In this document: positions 14,269 through 21,426 of the stretch, piece by piece
Position numbering within the stretch: the first letter of the stretch is position 1
How the letters are laid out: every line of letters begins with the position of its first letter
NCBI GenBank assembly: GCA_007134165.1
Contig: SLLJ01000293.1
Span: 1-21,426, forward strand
Origin: Nitriliruptoraceae bacterium
GTDB taxonomy: Bacteria > Actinomycetota > Nitriliruptoria > Nitriliruptorales > Nitriliruptoraceae
Direction: 5' to 3'
DNA length: 21,426 nucleotides
Notes under the pieces: model-generated
Told to the model about the DNA's origin: nothing
Database searches by the model: none
Seen by the model: the letters and a program-made list of their open reading frames with translations, nothing else
Position numbers and translations under genes: made by a program

Positions 14269-15051
14269 ATGGCGACGCGCACGTTGACATCCCGACGCCA
14301 GGTCCGCCGCTGGGTTCCCGACCAGCACGGTGCGTGGGCGATGCTCGGGCTGCCGTTCGTGGCCGGGGCCACCCTCGGGGGCTGGCGCGCCGCCCACGTC
14401 TGGCTCGGGCTGCTGTGGCTGGTGGGCTACCTGGCCTTCCATGCCGCCGGGCGCTGGCTGCGCTCGCGGCGAAGGGCCCGCGAACGCCTCCCGCTGCTGG
14501 CCTATGGGGCCGTCTGCGCGCCCCTGGCTGCGGCAACCCTCGCGACGAGCCCTCAGTTGCTCGTCTGGCTGCCGGCCTTTCTTCCGCTCCTGGTCGCCAG
14601 TCTGTGGTTCACCGCCCGCGGCGCCGAGCGGTCGTTGGCCAACGACTCGGTCACGGTGCTCGCTGCGGTGCTCATGGTCCCGGTTGCCGCTGAGGTGGGT
14701 GGTAACGGGGAACCCTCCGAGGTGCTGGTGGTCGCCGCGGTCCTGCTCGCCTACTTCCTGGGCACCGTGCTCTACGTCAAGACGATGATCCGCGAACGGG
14801 GACGGTCCGGGTACGTGGCCGCATCGGTCGGCTACCACCTGGCGGGCACGGCCGGAGCCGGCTGGCTGGCGGCCACCGGACGCCAGAGCTGGCCGCTGGT
14901 GGTGGTCTGGGTCCTGCTCAGCGCGCGAGCGGTGACTGGTCCGGCATGCAACGCGCGCCGCAGCCGGCCGCTGCGGCCGGCCATCGTCGGTGTGGGTGAG
15001 ATCCTGGCTTCAGGTGCGGTGACCGCCCTGGCCGTGACCGGCGCAGCCTGA
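14269..15051 (+). CDS. YwiC-like family membrane protein
   Basis: A 260-residue polytopic membrane protein with about seven to eight hydrophobic helices. Its N-terminus has WVPDQHGAWAMLGLPFVAG, the hallmark QHGAWAM motif of YwiC-like proteins. A second family-like patch is YFLGTVLYVKTMIRERG with GYHLAGT after it. The family's biochemical role is not established; in Bacillus ywiC lies near anaerobic respiration genes, but no such neighbours are present here. No strong ribosome binding site precedes the ATG at 14269, and the gap to the preceding gene is 39 bases, so it may be the third gene of the helicase operon. It converges with the EAL-HDOD gene, with only 14 bases between the stops. Confidence 0.85.
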   Translation: MATRTLTSRRQVRRWVPDQHGAWAMLGLPFVAGATLGGWRAAHVWLGLLWLVGYLAFHAAGRWLRSRRRARERLPLLAYGAVCAPLAAATLATSPQLLVWLPAFLPLLVASLWFTARGAERSLANDSVTVLAAVLMVPVAAEVGGNGEPSEVLVVAAVLLAYFLGTVLYVKTMIRERGRSGYVAASVGYHLAGTAGAGWLAATGRQSWPLVVVWVLLSARAVTGPACNARRSRPLRPAIVGVGEILASGAVTALAVTGAA

Positions 15052-15065
15052 CGTGCCCCGCCGGT

Positions 15066-16316
15066 TCACGCGGTGAGGTCTGGATCCTGAGCGCGGGTGG
15101 GGTGCGAACGACCCAACGACCGGCTCCAGGCAAGTGCGTTGCGGTACACGCTCTCCACCGTGTCGGACGTCAGTCCCAGCCGGGACGCAGCGACCATGCG
15201 TCGATCCCAGTCGGCGGCCTCGGTCGCGAGGGGGATGCTCAGCAGGTCGAGGTACTCGCCCGGCTCACCGCACAGCGCCGCGGCGACCTCGTCGGTGACC
15301 GGAAGCTGCTCGACCAGCGTGGGTGGCAGTCGGCCGTCGTCCCCGAGGATCGAGAACATGCCGAGACTGAAGGCCTCGAGGTGTCCGTCGCGCCCCCGAA
15401 GACGCTGGATCGTCTCGCAGGTGTGCGCGCGCAGCGCGGCCATTCGAAGCAGTTCGGGTGGGGCCCCGACCACCATGGACGAGATGGCCAACAGGGACAC
15501 CCACTGCTTGATGGCCCGATCACCGAGCATGACCAGTCCGTGATGGACCGAGTCGATGTTGCGCCAGCCCATCGTCGCGTGCACCAGACGCAGGAAACGG
15601 TCGCTGACGCTGAGATCGCTGCGGATCAACCGCTCGAGTTCGCGCAGATCGAGTTCGTCGCTGCGCACGGCGCGCAGCAACTCGACGTGGTTCGTCGAGA
15701 TCCCCGAGGTCCGGAACCCCTGCAGGCCCTCCGGGCGCGCGAGGAAGTAGCCCTGCGCCAAGGTCGCTCCAGCCGCGATCGATCGCTCGAAAGCCTCCGA
15801 GGTCTCGATCTTCTCCGCCAGAACGCAATGGCCCTGTCCGCTCAATCGGCGGATCAGTTGCAGGGCCTCGGCCTCGGGCACGGCCAACAGATCGACCTTG
15901 ACGACCTCGACGAGGTCCAGCAGCGCGAGACGCGGATCGTCGGGTACGACGTCATCGAGGGCGAGGCGGAAGCCGGCACGTCGGTGACGCTCCAACACGG
16001 CACGCAACCCCGGGAGATCCTCGAGGTCCTCGAGAACCTCGAGCACGATCCCTTCGGTCGGCAGATCCAGCACGACGCCCTGGTGCAACATCTGCTCGGG
16101 AACGTTGATGTAGACGGTCTCGTCGTCGCTGGACAACTGACGGCCCAGATCCATCAGCCCGTCGACCAGCACCTGCGCGGTGGCGATCGACCCGGCATCC
16201 GCGGTCCCCGCAGCCAGCGCAGCTCCACGATGCAGCAGTTCCCAACCCGCCGTCCGCAGGTCGCTGGTCAGGATCGGTTGGCGTGCGATCTGCACCTCGG
16301 TCAACAGGGTGTGCAC
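15066..16316 (-). CDS. EAL-HDOD signalling protein (YuxH-like)
   Basis: A 416-residue cytoplasmic two-domain protein. The EAL domain (about 8-205) has the start signature with ELL in place of EAL (RQPIL...GWELLHRG, Glu26). It also has YINVPEQML (Asn), IVLEVLED (Glu), LALDDVVPDD (Asp pair), VKVDLL (Lys), LAEKIET (Glu) and LAQGYFLARP (Gln-Gly). Most metal and c-di-GMP ligands are thus present. The C-terminal HDOD domain (about 205-400) has a degenerate HD fold and is a protein-interaction module. Family members link c-di-GMP turnover or sensing to motility or stress. The GTG at 16316 follows GGAGG by five bases on the minus strand. The frame is open far upstream across the glutaminase gene, but that is antisense. 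Confidence 0.9.
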   Translation of the reverse strand: MHTLLTEVQIARQPILTSDLRTAGWELLHRGAALAAGTADAGSIATAQVLVDGLMDLGRQLSSDDETVYINVPEQMLHQGVVLDLPTEGIVLEVLEDLEDLPGLRAVLERHRRAGFRLALDDVVPDDPRLALLDLVEVVKVDLLAVPEAEALQLIRRLSGQGHCVLAEKIETSEAFERSIAAGATLAQGYFLARPEGLQGFRTSGISTNHVELLRAVRSDELDLRELERLIRSDLSVSDRFLRLVHATMGWRNIDSVHHGLVMLGDRAIKQWVSLLAISSMVVGAPPELLRMAALRAHTCETIQRLRGRDGHLEAFSLGMFSILGDDGRLPPTLVEQLPVTDEVAAALCGEPGEYLDLLSIPLATEAADWDRRMVAASRLGLTSDTVESVYRNALAWSRSLGRSHPTRAQDPDLTA

Positions 16317-16571
16317 GCGACCTCCGATCCGGTTGAGGGGAACCGGACGATTCCGTGACCGCCTGACGCCCCCACATCGAACGATCGACGCTGCTGCAGG
16401 TTCAACATCCCGACCGCCCTCCACCCCTCGGCCACGAAGCCGTCCGGTCGAGTGAACCAGACGCCGCCCCCGGCGACACGTGCGATCGCTGCACACCGCG
16501 ACCTCGACGCGGCGCCCGGCCCGCACCCGAGCCGACGAGTACCGTCCGGGCCCGACCACGAAAGGCCCGGC

Positions 16572-17660
16572 ATGCTCTCGGCCGCGACCGAGCGCCGCAT
16601 CGACGCCCGACTCGGCGCCCTGCACGCCCGGATCTGCGCCGAACCCCTCACGGGCGACGAACGCTACTACGTCTCCGGCCGCGGCTACCTGGACGCGACC
16701 GAGCTCGGACCCGAGCGCGACCAGTTCGCGATCTCGGTGGCCACCATCGACGGCGAACGCTTCGACGTCGGCGACCACACCGTGGCCTTCCCCCTGCATT
16801 CGGTCTCCAAGGTCTTCACCTACGCGCTCGCGCTCACCGACCACGGTCCCGACGATGTGCTCGCACGGGTCGGGGTCGAACCCAGCGGTGATCCCTTCAA
16901 CGCCCTGCGCGTCGACGAGCGCACCATGCGTCCCTACAACCCCATGGTGAACGCTGGCGCACTGGTCACCAACGACCTGCTGCTGGGTGCCGATGCCGAC
17001 CAGCGGCTGGCCCGAGCGCTGGCGATGCTGCGGGGTTGTGCCGGTAACGAGCGGCTGAACGTCGACGCCACGATCCTGGAGGCCGAGGTGGCCAGCGCAG
17101 ACCGCAACCGCGGAGCCGCCTACCTCATGCGCAGCGCCGGCATGCTGCACGGTGCCGTCGACGACATCCTGCGCCTGTACCTCGCCCAGTGCTCGGTCCG
17201 CGTGACCAGCGGTGAGCTGTCCGTGATGGCCGCGACCCTCGCCAACGGTGGGCGTAACCCGATCACCGGCGCTCGCCTGCTGCCTCGACGGCTGGTCCGT
17301 GACGTGCTCAGCGTCATGCACACCTGCGGGATGTACGACTACGCGGGCTCCTGGGCCTTCGAGGTCGGCATCCCCGCCAAGAGCGGGGTCGGTGGAGCGA
17401 TCCTCGCGGTCATCCCCGGCAAGCTCGGGATCGGGGTCTACGCCCCCGGGCTCGACGGCCAAGGCAACAGCGTACGAGGCATCCGCGTGTGCCGTGAGCT
17501 GTCCGAGCGGCTCGGACTCCACGTGTTCGCGACCCCTGACGAGGACGCCTTGCTGACCGCTGCCACCCCGGCGGAACGTGCCACGCCACCGAGCATGGAG
17601 CCGGTCCTGCCTCCCGCCACCGACCTCACGATGGAGACGGACGCGGCCGTGCGCCACTGA
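16572..17660 (+). CDS. glsA: Glutaminase (serine-dependent, GlsA family)
   Basis: A 362-residue enzyme that hydrolyses L-glutamine to L-glutamate and ammonia in the cytoplasm. The beta-lactamase-like core has the catalytic Ser77-x-x-Lys80 (HSVSKVF). Other family signatures are RPYNPMVNAGALVT, the NRGAAYLMRSAG helix, the CGMYDYAGSWAFEVGIPAKSG segment and the GGAILAVIPGKLGIGVYAPGLD strands. Length exceeds the usual ~310 because of a C-terminal tail of about 35 residues. I chose the ATG at 16572, preceded by GAAAGG at 16560-16565. A GTG at 16452 would add 40 residues with no family resemblance. It is divergent from the EAL-HDOD gene across 255 bases with no other gene. In some bacteria it supports acid resistance; no partner genes for that are seen. 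Confidence 0.92.
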   Translation: MLSAATERRIDARLGALHARICAEPLTGDERYYVSGRGYLDATELGPERDQFAISVATIDGERFDVGDHTVAFPLHSVSKVFTYALALTDHGPDDVLARVGVEPSGDPFNALRVDERTMRPYNPMVNAGALVTNDLLLGADADQRLARALAMLRGCAGNERLNVDATILEAEVASADRNRGAAYLMRSAGMLHGAVDDILRLYLAQCSVRVTSGELSVMAATLANGGRNPITGARLLPRRLVRDVLSVMHTCGMYDYAGSWAFEVGIPAKSGVGGAILAVIPGKLGIGVYAPGLDGQGNSVRGIRVCRELSERLGLHVFATPDEDALLTAATPAERATPPSMEPVLPPATDLTMETDAAVRH

Positions 17661-17676
17661 CCCGCACGGGGGCGGG
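17661..17676 (+). terminator. Small hairpin at the glutaminase stop codon
   Basis: CCCGC at 17661-17665 pairs with GCGGG at 17672-17676 over a six-base loop, immediately after the TGA. No T-run follows, so termination is only a possibility. Confidence 0.25.
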
Positions 17677-17792
17677 TGGTGGGCTCGCGCGTCGTGCCAC
17701 GACCCGACGCTCGGGGAGTTCGGTGACCGACGCCAGCAGGTCGCCGGCCGCGAGCACGCTCACGTCAGGCCACGTCGAGTAGCGTGCGCCTG

Positions 17793-17813
17793 CCGGCGCG
17801 GGGAGCGCGCCGG
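17793..17813 (+). promoter_or_regulatory. Strong hairpin in the leader of the GMC oxidoreductase gene
   Basis: CCGGCGCG (17793-17800) and CGCGCCGG (17806-17813) form a perfect eight-base-pair GC stem with a five-base loop. It ends nine bases before the GGAGG ribosome binding site of the next gene. It could influence translation, stabilise the mRNA, or act as a terminator for the glutaminase transcript. Direct repeats CACGTC at 17761-17766 and 17771-17776 lie just upstream. Confidence 0.4.
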
Positions 17814-17835
17814 GGACCCGCCGGAGGCAGACAGC

Positions 17836-19806
17836 GTGACACTGGAACAGCAGCTGACCACGGCCCGGCGCGCGGTGCTCGGGGTGCTCGCCGACACCTT
17901 CGCCCCGGCCGTCCGTCCACCCAAGACACAGACCGATGACCCGACCGGGTTCTGGGGTCGTCGGGCCTCCGACCTCGACGTCGGCGAGCGGCTCGCGCAG
18001 CGCCTGACCGAACTGCTGCGCCCCGAGGAGCTCACCGAACTCACCACCCTGCTCGACGCACTGCAGCGAACCGGCTTCGCGCGGCTGCCCCAGGCCGGGC
18101 GCGAAGGCGTGCTGCGGCTGCTTGCGGCCGCGTCGGCCGATGCGCGGGCCGGAATCGACGGTCTGCGCGGCCTGACGCTGCAGCTGTTCTACGGCGCGGT
18201 CGACGACGCGGGCACGAACCCGAACTGGGCTCAGCTGGGCTATCCGGGTCCCCCGGCCATCGACCCTCCCCCGCGGCGGCTTGCGACCTTCACGCCCCCG
18301 GAGCAGACCGACACGCTCACCGCCGACGTGGTCATCGTGGGCTCGGGCTCCGGGGGTGGGGTGATCGCCGGCGAGCTGGCCGAAGCCGGACTCGACGTGG
18401 TCGTGCTCGAGGCCGGTGGCCACCACGAAGAGCTCGACTTCCCGGCCGACGAGCTCACCGCGATGCGCGAGTTGTACTGGCGCGGCGGGCTCACCCTCAC
18501 CGAGGACGGCAACGTCGCCATCGTGGCCGGGGCGACCTTGGGCGGCGGTTCGACGATCAACTGGCAGAACTGCGTGCGCCCCCCGGCGCTGGTGCGGGCT
18601 CGGTGGGCGGCCGAGCACGGGCTGGCCGGACTCGATGGCCCCGACTTCGACGCCCACCTCGACGCGGTCCTCGCACGCATCTCGGCGACGGATGCGTGCA
18701 CCGACCTCAACGGGGTCAACCAGCGCCTGGCAGACGGCGCCGAGGCGCTGGGCTGGTCGTGGACCCGGGCGGTGCGCAACACCGATCCCGGGACCTACGA
18801 CCCGGCGACTGCCGGACATGTCGGGTACGGCGACCGCACCGGCAGCAAGCAGGGCACGCTGGCCACCTACCTGCACGACGCCGCGGGCCACGGCGCCCGG
18901 CTGGTGTGCCGGGCCCGGGTCGAACGCGTCCGTATCGAGGCAGGCCGGACCGAGGGTGTCGACGCCGAACTGACCCGGCCCGACGGCACCACCCGTCGCC
19001 TGAAGGTGCAGGCAGACACGGTCGTTCTCGCCGCCGGCGCGCTCGAGACCCCGGTGGTGCTGCTGCGCTCGGGTATCGGCGGTCCAGCCGCGGGTCGCTA
19101 CCTGCGGCTGCACCCGGTGCCGATGATCACCGGCGTGTACGACGACGACCTCGAGCCGTGGTGGGGCCCGCCCCAGGCCACCATCATCGACGAGCACCGG
19201 CACGTGGTCGAGGGCCACGGCTACCTCGTCGAGACTGCGCACGTGCACCCGGCGATCACCGCCGCCGCCACCGCCTGGCCCTCGGGACGGGCCCACAAGC
19301 TCATCATGGGCCGGTTCCGGTCGCTCGGCACCTTCATCGCCGTGACCCGTGACCACGGACACGGAACGGTCACGCTCGACGATCGGGGCGAGGGGGTCGT
19401 GCGCTACCCGATCGAGGACCCCATCGACGCCGAGGTGCAGCGTCACGCGGTGCGGGCCCTGATCGAACTGCAGGTCGCGGCCGGCGCCCGCGCGGTGCTC
19501 GACACCGACCGGCGCCTGGTCATGTGGCGGCGCGGCAGTTCGGTCGAGGACTTCATCGCCCGCGCGGAGGCGGCCAGCCCCGGCGCCGATGGTCGGGTCC
19601 TGTTCAGCGCCCACCAGATGGGCACGGCCCGGATGGGACGCAACCCGCAGGACAGCGTGGCCGACCCCGACGGGCAACTGCACGACACGCCGGGGGTCTG
19701 GATCGGTGACACCTCGGCGTTCCCGACCGCGGTCGGCTCCAACCCGATGCTGACCTGCATGGCCCTGGCCCGGCGCACCGCGCACGCCATCCTGGCCGCG
19801 CGCTGA
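17836..19806 (+). CDS. GMC-type FAD oxidoreductase, long-chain alcohol oxidase-like
   Basis: A 656-residue enzyme. The N-terminal 150 residues are mostly helical and contain GFWGRRASDL; they resemble the small helical region of long-chain alcohol oxidases or the gluconate-dehydrogenase subunit 3 type. The FAD-binding Rossmann motif is VVIVGSGSGGGVIAGELAEAG (Gly169 onward), with GGGSTINWQN as the first GMC signature and VLAAGALETP as the second. The C-terminal domain has the catalytic His593 (HQMGTARMG) and Asn636 (GSNPMLT). It should oxidise an alcohol to an aldehyde; the substrate is not fixed by sequence. The GTG at 17836 follows GGAGG by eight bases. No N-terminal signal peptide is seen, so it is probably cytoplasmic or membrane-associated. 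Confidence 0.88.
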   Translation: MTLEQQLTTARRAVLGVLADTFAPAVRPPKTQTDDPTGFWGRRASDLDVGERLAQRLTELLRPEELTELTTLLDALQRTGFARLPQAGREGVLRLLAAASADARAGIDGLRGLTLQLFYGAVDDAGTNPNWAQLGYPGPPAIDPPPRRLATFTPPEQTDTLTADVVIVGSGSGGGVIAGELAEAGLDVVVLEAGGHHEELDFPADELTAMRELYWRGGLTLTEDGNVAIVAGATLGGGSTINWQNCVRPPALVRARWAAEHGLAGLDGPDFDAHLDAVLARISATDACTDLNGVNQRLADGAEALGWSWTRAVRNTDPGTYDPATAGHVGYGDRTGSKQGTLATYLHDAAGHGARLVCRARVERVRIEAGRTEGVDAELTRPDGTTRRLKVQADTVVLAAGALETPVVLLRSGIGGPAAGRYLRLHPVPMITGVYDDDLEPWWGPPQATIIDEHRHVVEGHGYLVETAHVHPAITAAATAWPSGRAHKLIMGRFRSLGTFIAVTRDHGHGTVTLDDRGEGVVRYPIEDPIDAEVQRHAVRALIELQVAAGARAVLDTDRRLVMWRRGSSVEDFIARAEAASPGADGRVLFSAHQMGTARMGRNPQDSVADPDGQLHDTPGVWIGDTSAFPTAVGSNPMLTCMALARRTAHAILAAR

Positions 19807-20247
19807 GCCCGGCGCCGGCCAGGCCCGGCGTCGGAGTTGATCGCGGTCAGCCCCAGACAGGCCGAGCCGGGTGAGTACCGCAGCTGCACGAGCGAAGGCA
19901 ACGGTACGCCCCTGATCGTTGCAGACCGCTGAGCCACCCCCGGGGCCATCGCTCACGGAGCAGCGCACGGCGGCCGGTCCGCCCGGAGGCGGGCAGCGGC
20001 CACGGCGTCGGCGATGAGGACACGACGTGGGCGATACGGAGCACCTCGGCTGCTGGAGGTCGGTGTTGGAGGGCAGGAGTCGGCCCACGAGTCGGAGTAT
20101 GAAGCCGAGCTCGGCGCCGTCACCGCCCACCGCATCGCGACCGGCCGTCGCGCCGAGCTGCCCCGCCCCGAGGAACGCCACGAGGACCTGCCGGCCCGCC
20201 GCCTCCAACGCCACCGCGAGATCCTCGGTACGCGGCGGGCGTCGTGC
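19807..20247. other. 441-base gap between convergent genes, no secure gene
   Basis: The GMC oxidoreductase gene ends at the left and the VapC gene ends at the right. From about 20050 to 20247 both strands are open in the same codon register. The plus reading gives a charged helical sequence (QESAHESEYEAELGAV, then TAHRIATGRRAELPRPEER) starting at an ATG at 20014 without ribosome binding site and running on antisense to vapC. The minus reading is hydrophobic (GRQVLVAFLGAGQLGATAG). Neither is recognised. GCCGG/CCGGC near 19819-19834 could form a weak terminator hairpin after the oxidoreductase. Confidence 0.35.
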
Positions 20248-20682
20248 TCACCCGCCGACGCCGTGGGTGCGCGCGACGGCCAGGCCCATCCGCTCGGCTG
20301 CTGCGCACAGATCGCCATCGCCGGCAACCATGACCGTCGTGCCGTTCCTGACGCGTTCGGCTGCGGCGAGGTGGACGGCGTCGTAGCCACGCAGGGCGTG
20401 GCGCTGGGCGAGTTCGCCGGCACGGCGCACCAGCAGGTCATCCACCTCGAGCAGGTCGAGTTGACCGTAGAGGTGGTCGAGCTCCTCGATCGCGACGGTG
20501 AGCTCGTCCGCGGCCACCCGTCCCAGCCGGGCTGCCTGAGCGAGCGCGGCGCGGGCCTCGGCGTAGATCAGTCGGACGGAGGTGACGTGCTCCGCGGCGT
20601 CCCAGACCCGTCCGGACCGTTCCGAGCCCGGCTCCTCGACGAGGAGCGGAATCAGCGCGGACGTGTCGAAGTAGGCGATCAT
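20248..20682 (-). CDS. vapC: VapC-type PIN-domain toxin
   Basis: A 144-residue single PIN domain. The acidic active-site residues are in place: Asp6 (YFDTSAL), Glu42 (YAEARAAL), Asp101 (YDAVHLAAA) and Asp122/Asp124 (AGDGDL). VapC toxins are Mg-dependent ribonucleases that cut tRNAs or rRNA and stop growth until neutralised by the cognate antitoxin. The ATG overlaps the antitoxin stop as ATGA, the standard arrangement that keeps antitoxin translation ahead of toxin. Length and motifs are normal, so it appears functional. The RNA target cannot be predicted. Confidence 0.92.
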   Translation of the reverse strand: MIAYFDTSALIPLLVEEPGSERSGRVWDAAEHVTSVRLIYAEARAALAQAARLGRVAADELTVAIEELDHLYGQLDLLEVDDLLVRRAGELAQRHALRGYDAVHLAAAERVRNGTTVMVAGDGDLCAAAERMGLAVARTHGVGG

Positions 20683-20939
20683 CGACGCTGCTCGGCCACC
20701 AGGTCGCTCACCGGTCCGGTCGCGGAGACGCGGGTCCCCGGTCGAGCGCGGCGGCGGGTGACCGCGGGCGTGACGAGACCCTCGGCGATCAGCCGATCGA
20801 AGGTGGTCGCGCCTCCCACGGGGACCAGTCGCGCGATCGGGCGGCCCCGATCGGTGACGGTCAGCTCCTCGCCAGCCTTGACGCGCTCGAGGTAGCGGCT
20901 CAGATGGTCACGCAGGTCCCGCACCCCGGCCTCGGCCAT
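20679..20939 (-). CDS. vapB: Phd/YefM-like VapB antitoxin
   Basis: An 86-residue antitoxin. Residues 1-45 fit the Phd/YefM DNA-binding fold (AGVRDLRDHLSRYLERVKAGEEL, then TVTDRGRPIARLVPV). Residues 50-86 are basic and probably disordered until they wrap around the toxin. It should neutralise the adjacent VapC and, with it, repress the operon promoter. The ATG at 20939 has GGAGAGG a few bases upstream on the minus strand. The frame is open to 21185 but the extension shows no antitoxin character. Gene order (antitoxin first, ATGA overlap with toxin) is typical of type II systems. Confidence 0.9.
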   Translation of the reverse strand: MAEAGVRDLRDHLSRYLERVKAGEELTVTDRGRPIARLVPVGGATTFDRLIAEGLVTPAVTRRRARPGTRVSATGPVSDLVAEQRR

Positions 20940-20950
20940 GACCTCTCCAA

Positions 20951-20982
20951 TGTGGCGTCTTCTTGAGAATATCGTAGCCACA
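20951..20982 (-). promoter_or_regulatory. Candidate vapBC promoter and autoregulatory operator
   Basis: TGTGGC (20951-20956) and GCCACA (20977-20982) form the arms of a 32-bp inverted repeat. Inside lies a second palindrome, TTCT-TG-AGAA (20960-20969), with nearly the same centre. The core is a short AT-rich island, unusual in this GC-rich window, and contains TACGAT (minus strand, 20976-20971), a possible -10 box. The position 12-43 bases ahead of vapB suits toxin-antitoxin autorepression. Confidence 0.45.
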
Positions 20983-21000
20983 CCTGGAGCGGGGCGGACC

Positions 21001-21069
21001 GGCCGGGATGCCGGCCTGTGCACCGCCCCCTCGCGGTGAGCCTGCACCTGAGCTGGACGGTCCCAGCTC
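21001..21069. repeat. Three consecutive short inverted repeats
   Basis: GGCCGG/CCGGCC (21001-21016, four-base loop), CACCGC/GCGGTG (21021-21038, six-base loop) and GAGCTGG/CCAGCTC (21050-21069, six-base loop) follow one another within 69 bases. All arms are perfect. They could fold in RNA or single-stranded DNA. Confidence 0.7.
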
Positions 21070-21126
21070 CGTGGCCGCCCCATGAACATCCGCGACCACA
21101 TCAGCCACGCCACTCGCGCGCACGTG

Positions 21127-21170
21127 CACCCGCTGCCGAGCTCACCGCACGCTGAGTGCGGCAGCGGGTG
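21127..21170. repeat. Inverted repeat with perfect 12-bp arms
   Basis: CACCCGCTGCCG (21127-21138) is matched exactly by CGGCAGCGGGTG (21159-21170). The 20-base spacer contains a nested CTCA/TGAG pair (21141-21144, 21153-21156) that would extend the stem after two weak pairs and leave an eight-base loop. The plus-strand flank is TTGCTGG, not a T-run. A bidirectional terminator for a gene entering from the right, a structured RNA, or a recombination or protein-binding site are all possible. Confidence 0.75.
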
Positions 21171-21426
21171 TTGCTGGATAGGCACGAACCGGTGTGGGTG
21201 ATGTTGCTCGTGTGACCAGGTGATCAGGGCAGCGGGGCGAAGTCACGGAGGTGAGACCGCGCAGCTCGGGTGCTGGCCACCGCGAGAACACGGCGGTTGG
21301 AGCCGCGTGTGGCCGCTCGGCGACACCCGAGATCGAGGCTCCCGAGCCCGCCAGCCAGGGGGTCGTGGCACCCGAGTGTCACGAGGTGGACCGGTTGGAG
21401 GCCGCGCTTCCGGAGGGGACCGAGCC

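Larger units (their letters stand above)
20983..21426. other. Right-end region without a secure gene
   Basis: No convincing gene is seen. A minus-strand frame is open from the right edge to a stop at 21224-21226 (about 67 codons ending RDFAPLP) with moderately high third-position GC, and could be the end of a gene outside the window. A plus-strand GTG at 21251 opens to the edge as well. The left part holds four short inverted repeats described separately. Confidence 0.3.

Noticed and set aside
16015..16050. Repeated CTCGAG-like palindromes in the EAL-HDOD gene
   Set aside because: They come from consecutive Leu-Glu and Glu-Asp codons (LEVLEDLED) in coding sequence.
16317..17657. Minus-strand extension of the EAL-HDOD frame to 17657
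   Set aside because: It runs antisense to the glutaminase, and a GTG with GGAGG at proper spacing defines the start at 16316.
17626..20214. Long minus-strand frame opposite the GMC oxidoreductase
   Set aside because: Antisense to a gene with complete FAD and catalytic motifs; no domain in the minus reading.
21224..21426. Partial minus-strand gene entering from the right edge
   Set aside because: Only about 67 codons, no recognisable motif, and an alternative plus-strand frame is open over most of the same bases; not listed as a gene.
1..21426. tRNA, rRNA, CRISPR array, transposase or integrase
   Set aside because: I looked for T-loop-like GTTCGA contexts, regularly spaced repeats and transposase motifs and found none that hold up.

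Overview
The window is high-GC DNA (about 70% by eye) with short intergenic gaps, GTG starts and 4-base ATGA/GTGA overlaps. Together with its gene families (MprAB-like two-component system, actinobacterial SNF2 helicase, TetR-controlled MMPL exporter, SHOCT-tailed PH-domain protein) it looks like a chromosomal segment of an actinobacterium. The exact lineage cannot be fixed from this sequence. A deep-branching group such as Nitriliruptoria or Acidimicrobiia is only a guess. No rRNA, tRNA, CRISPR array, phage or insertion-sequence gene was seen.

Left part (1-5700): the 5' end of mscL (minus, cut by the window edge); a 665-base stretch with no secure gene; a minus-strand pair of a universal stress protein and an alpha/beta hydrolase joined by a GTGA overlap; a divergent PH/SHOCT membrane protein; then an OmpR-type response regulator and its histidine kinase, also joined by a GTGA overlap. 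Directly behind the kinase lies a secreted, charged, repeat-bearing protein. Its upstream gap carries a perfect 8-3-8 direct repeat (TCTCAGGC twice) of the type bound by OmpR-family regulators. The simplest reading is that the two-component system drives this secreted protein.

Middle part (5700-15060): a CBS-pair protein; a large RND/MMPL exporter (minus) divergent from a TetR regulator, with a likely operator between them; a membrane-anchored cupredoxin-like protein; an SNF2-family helicase coupled by an ATGA overlap to a small very basic protein of unknown function; and a YwiC-like membrane protein. The 5' end of the helicase gene is odd: coding character appears to change frame near 10570, so the true start, or the integrity of the gene, is uncertain.

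Right part (15060-21426): an EAL-HDOD protein (minus) divergent from a glutaminase; a GMC-type FAD oxidoreductase resembling long-chain alcohol oxidases, with a strong hairpin just before its ribosome binding site; a type II toxin-antitoxin pair (Phd-like antitoxin and VapC PIN toxin, minus); and about 490 bases at the right edge with no secure gene but a run of inverted repeats, the last with perfect 12-base arms.

The most promising leads are the kinase/secreted-repeat-protein unit with its direct-repeat box, the helicase/small-basic-protein pair with its frame anomaly, and the inverted-repeat cluster beside the toxin-antitoxin locus.
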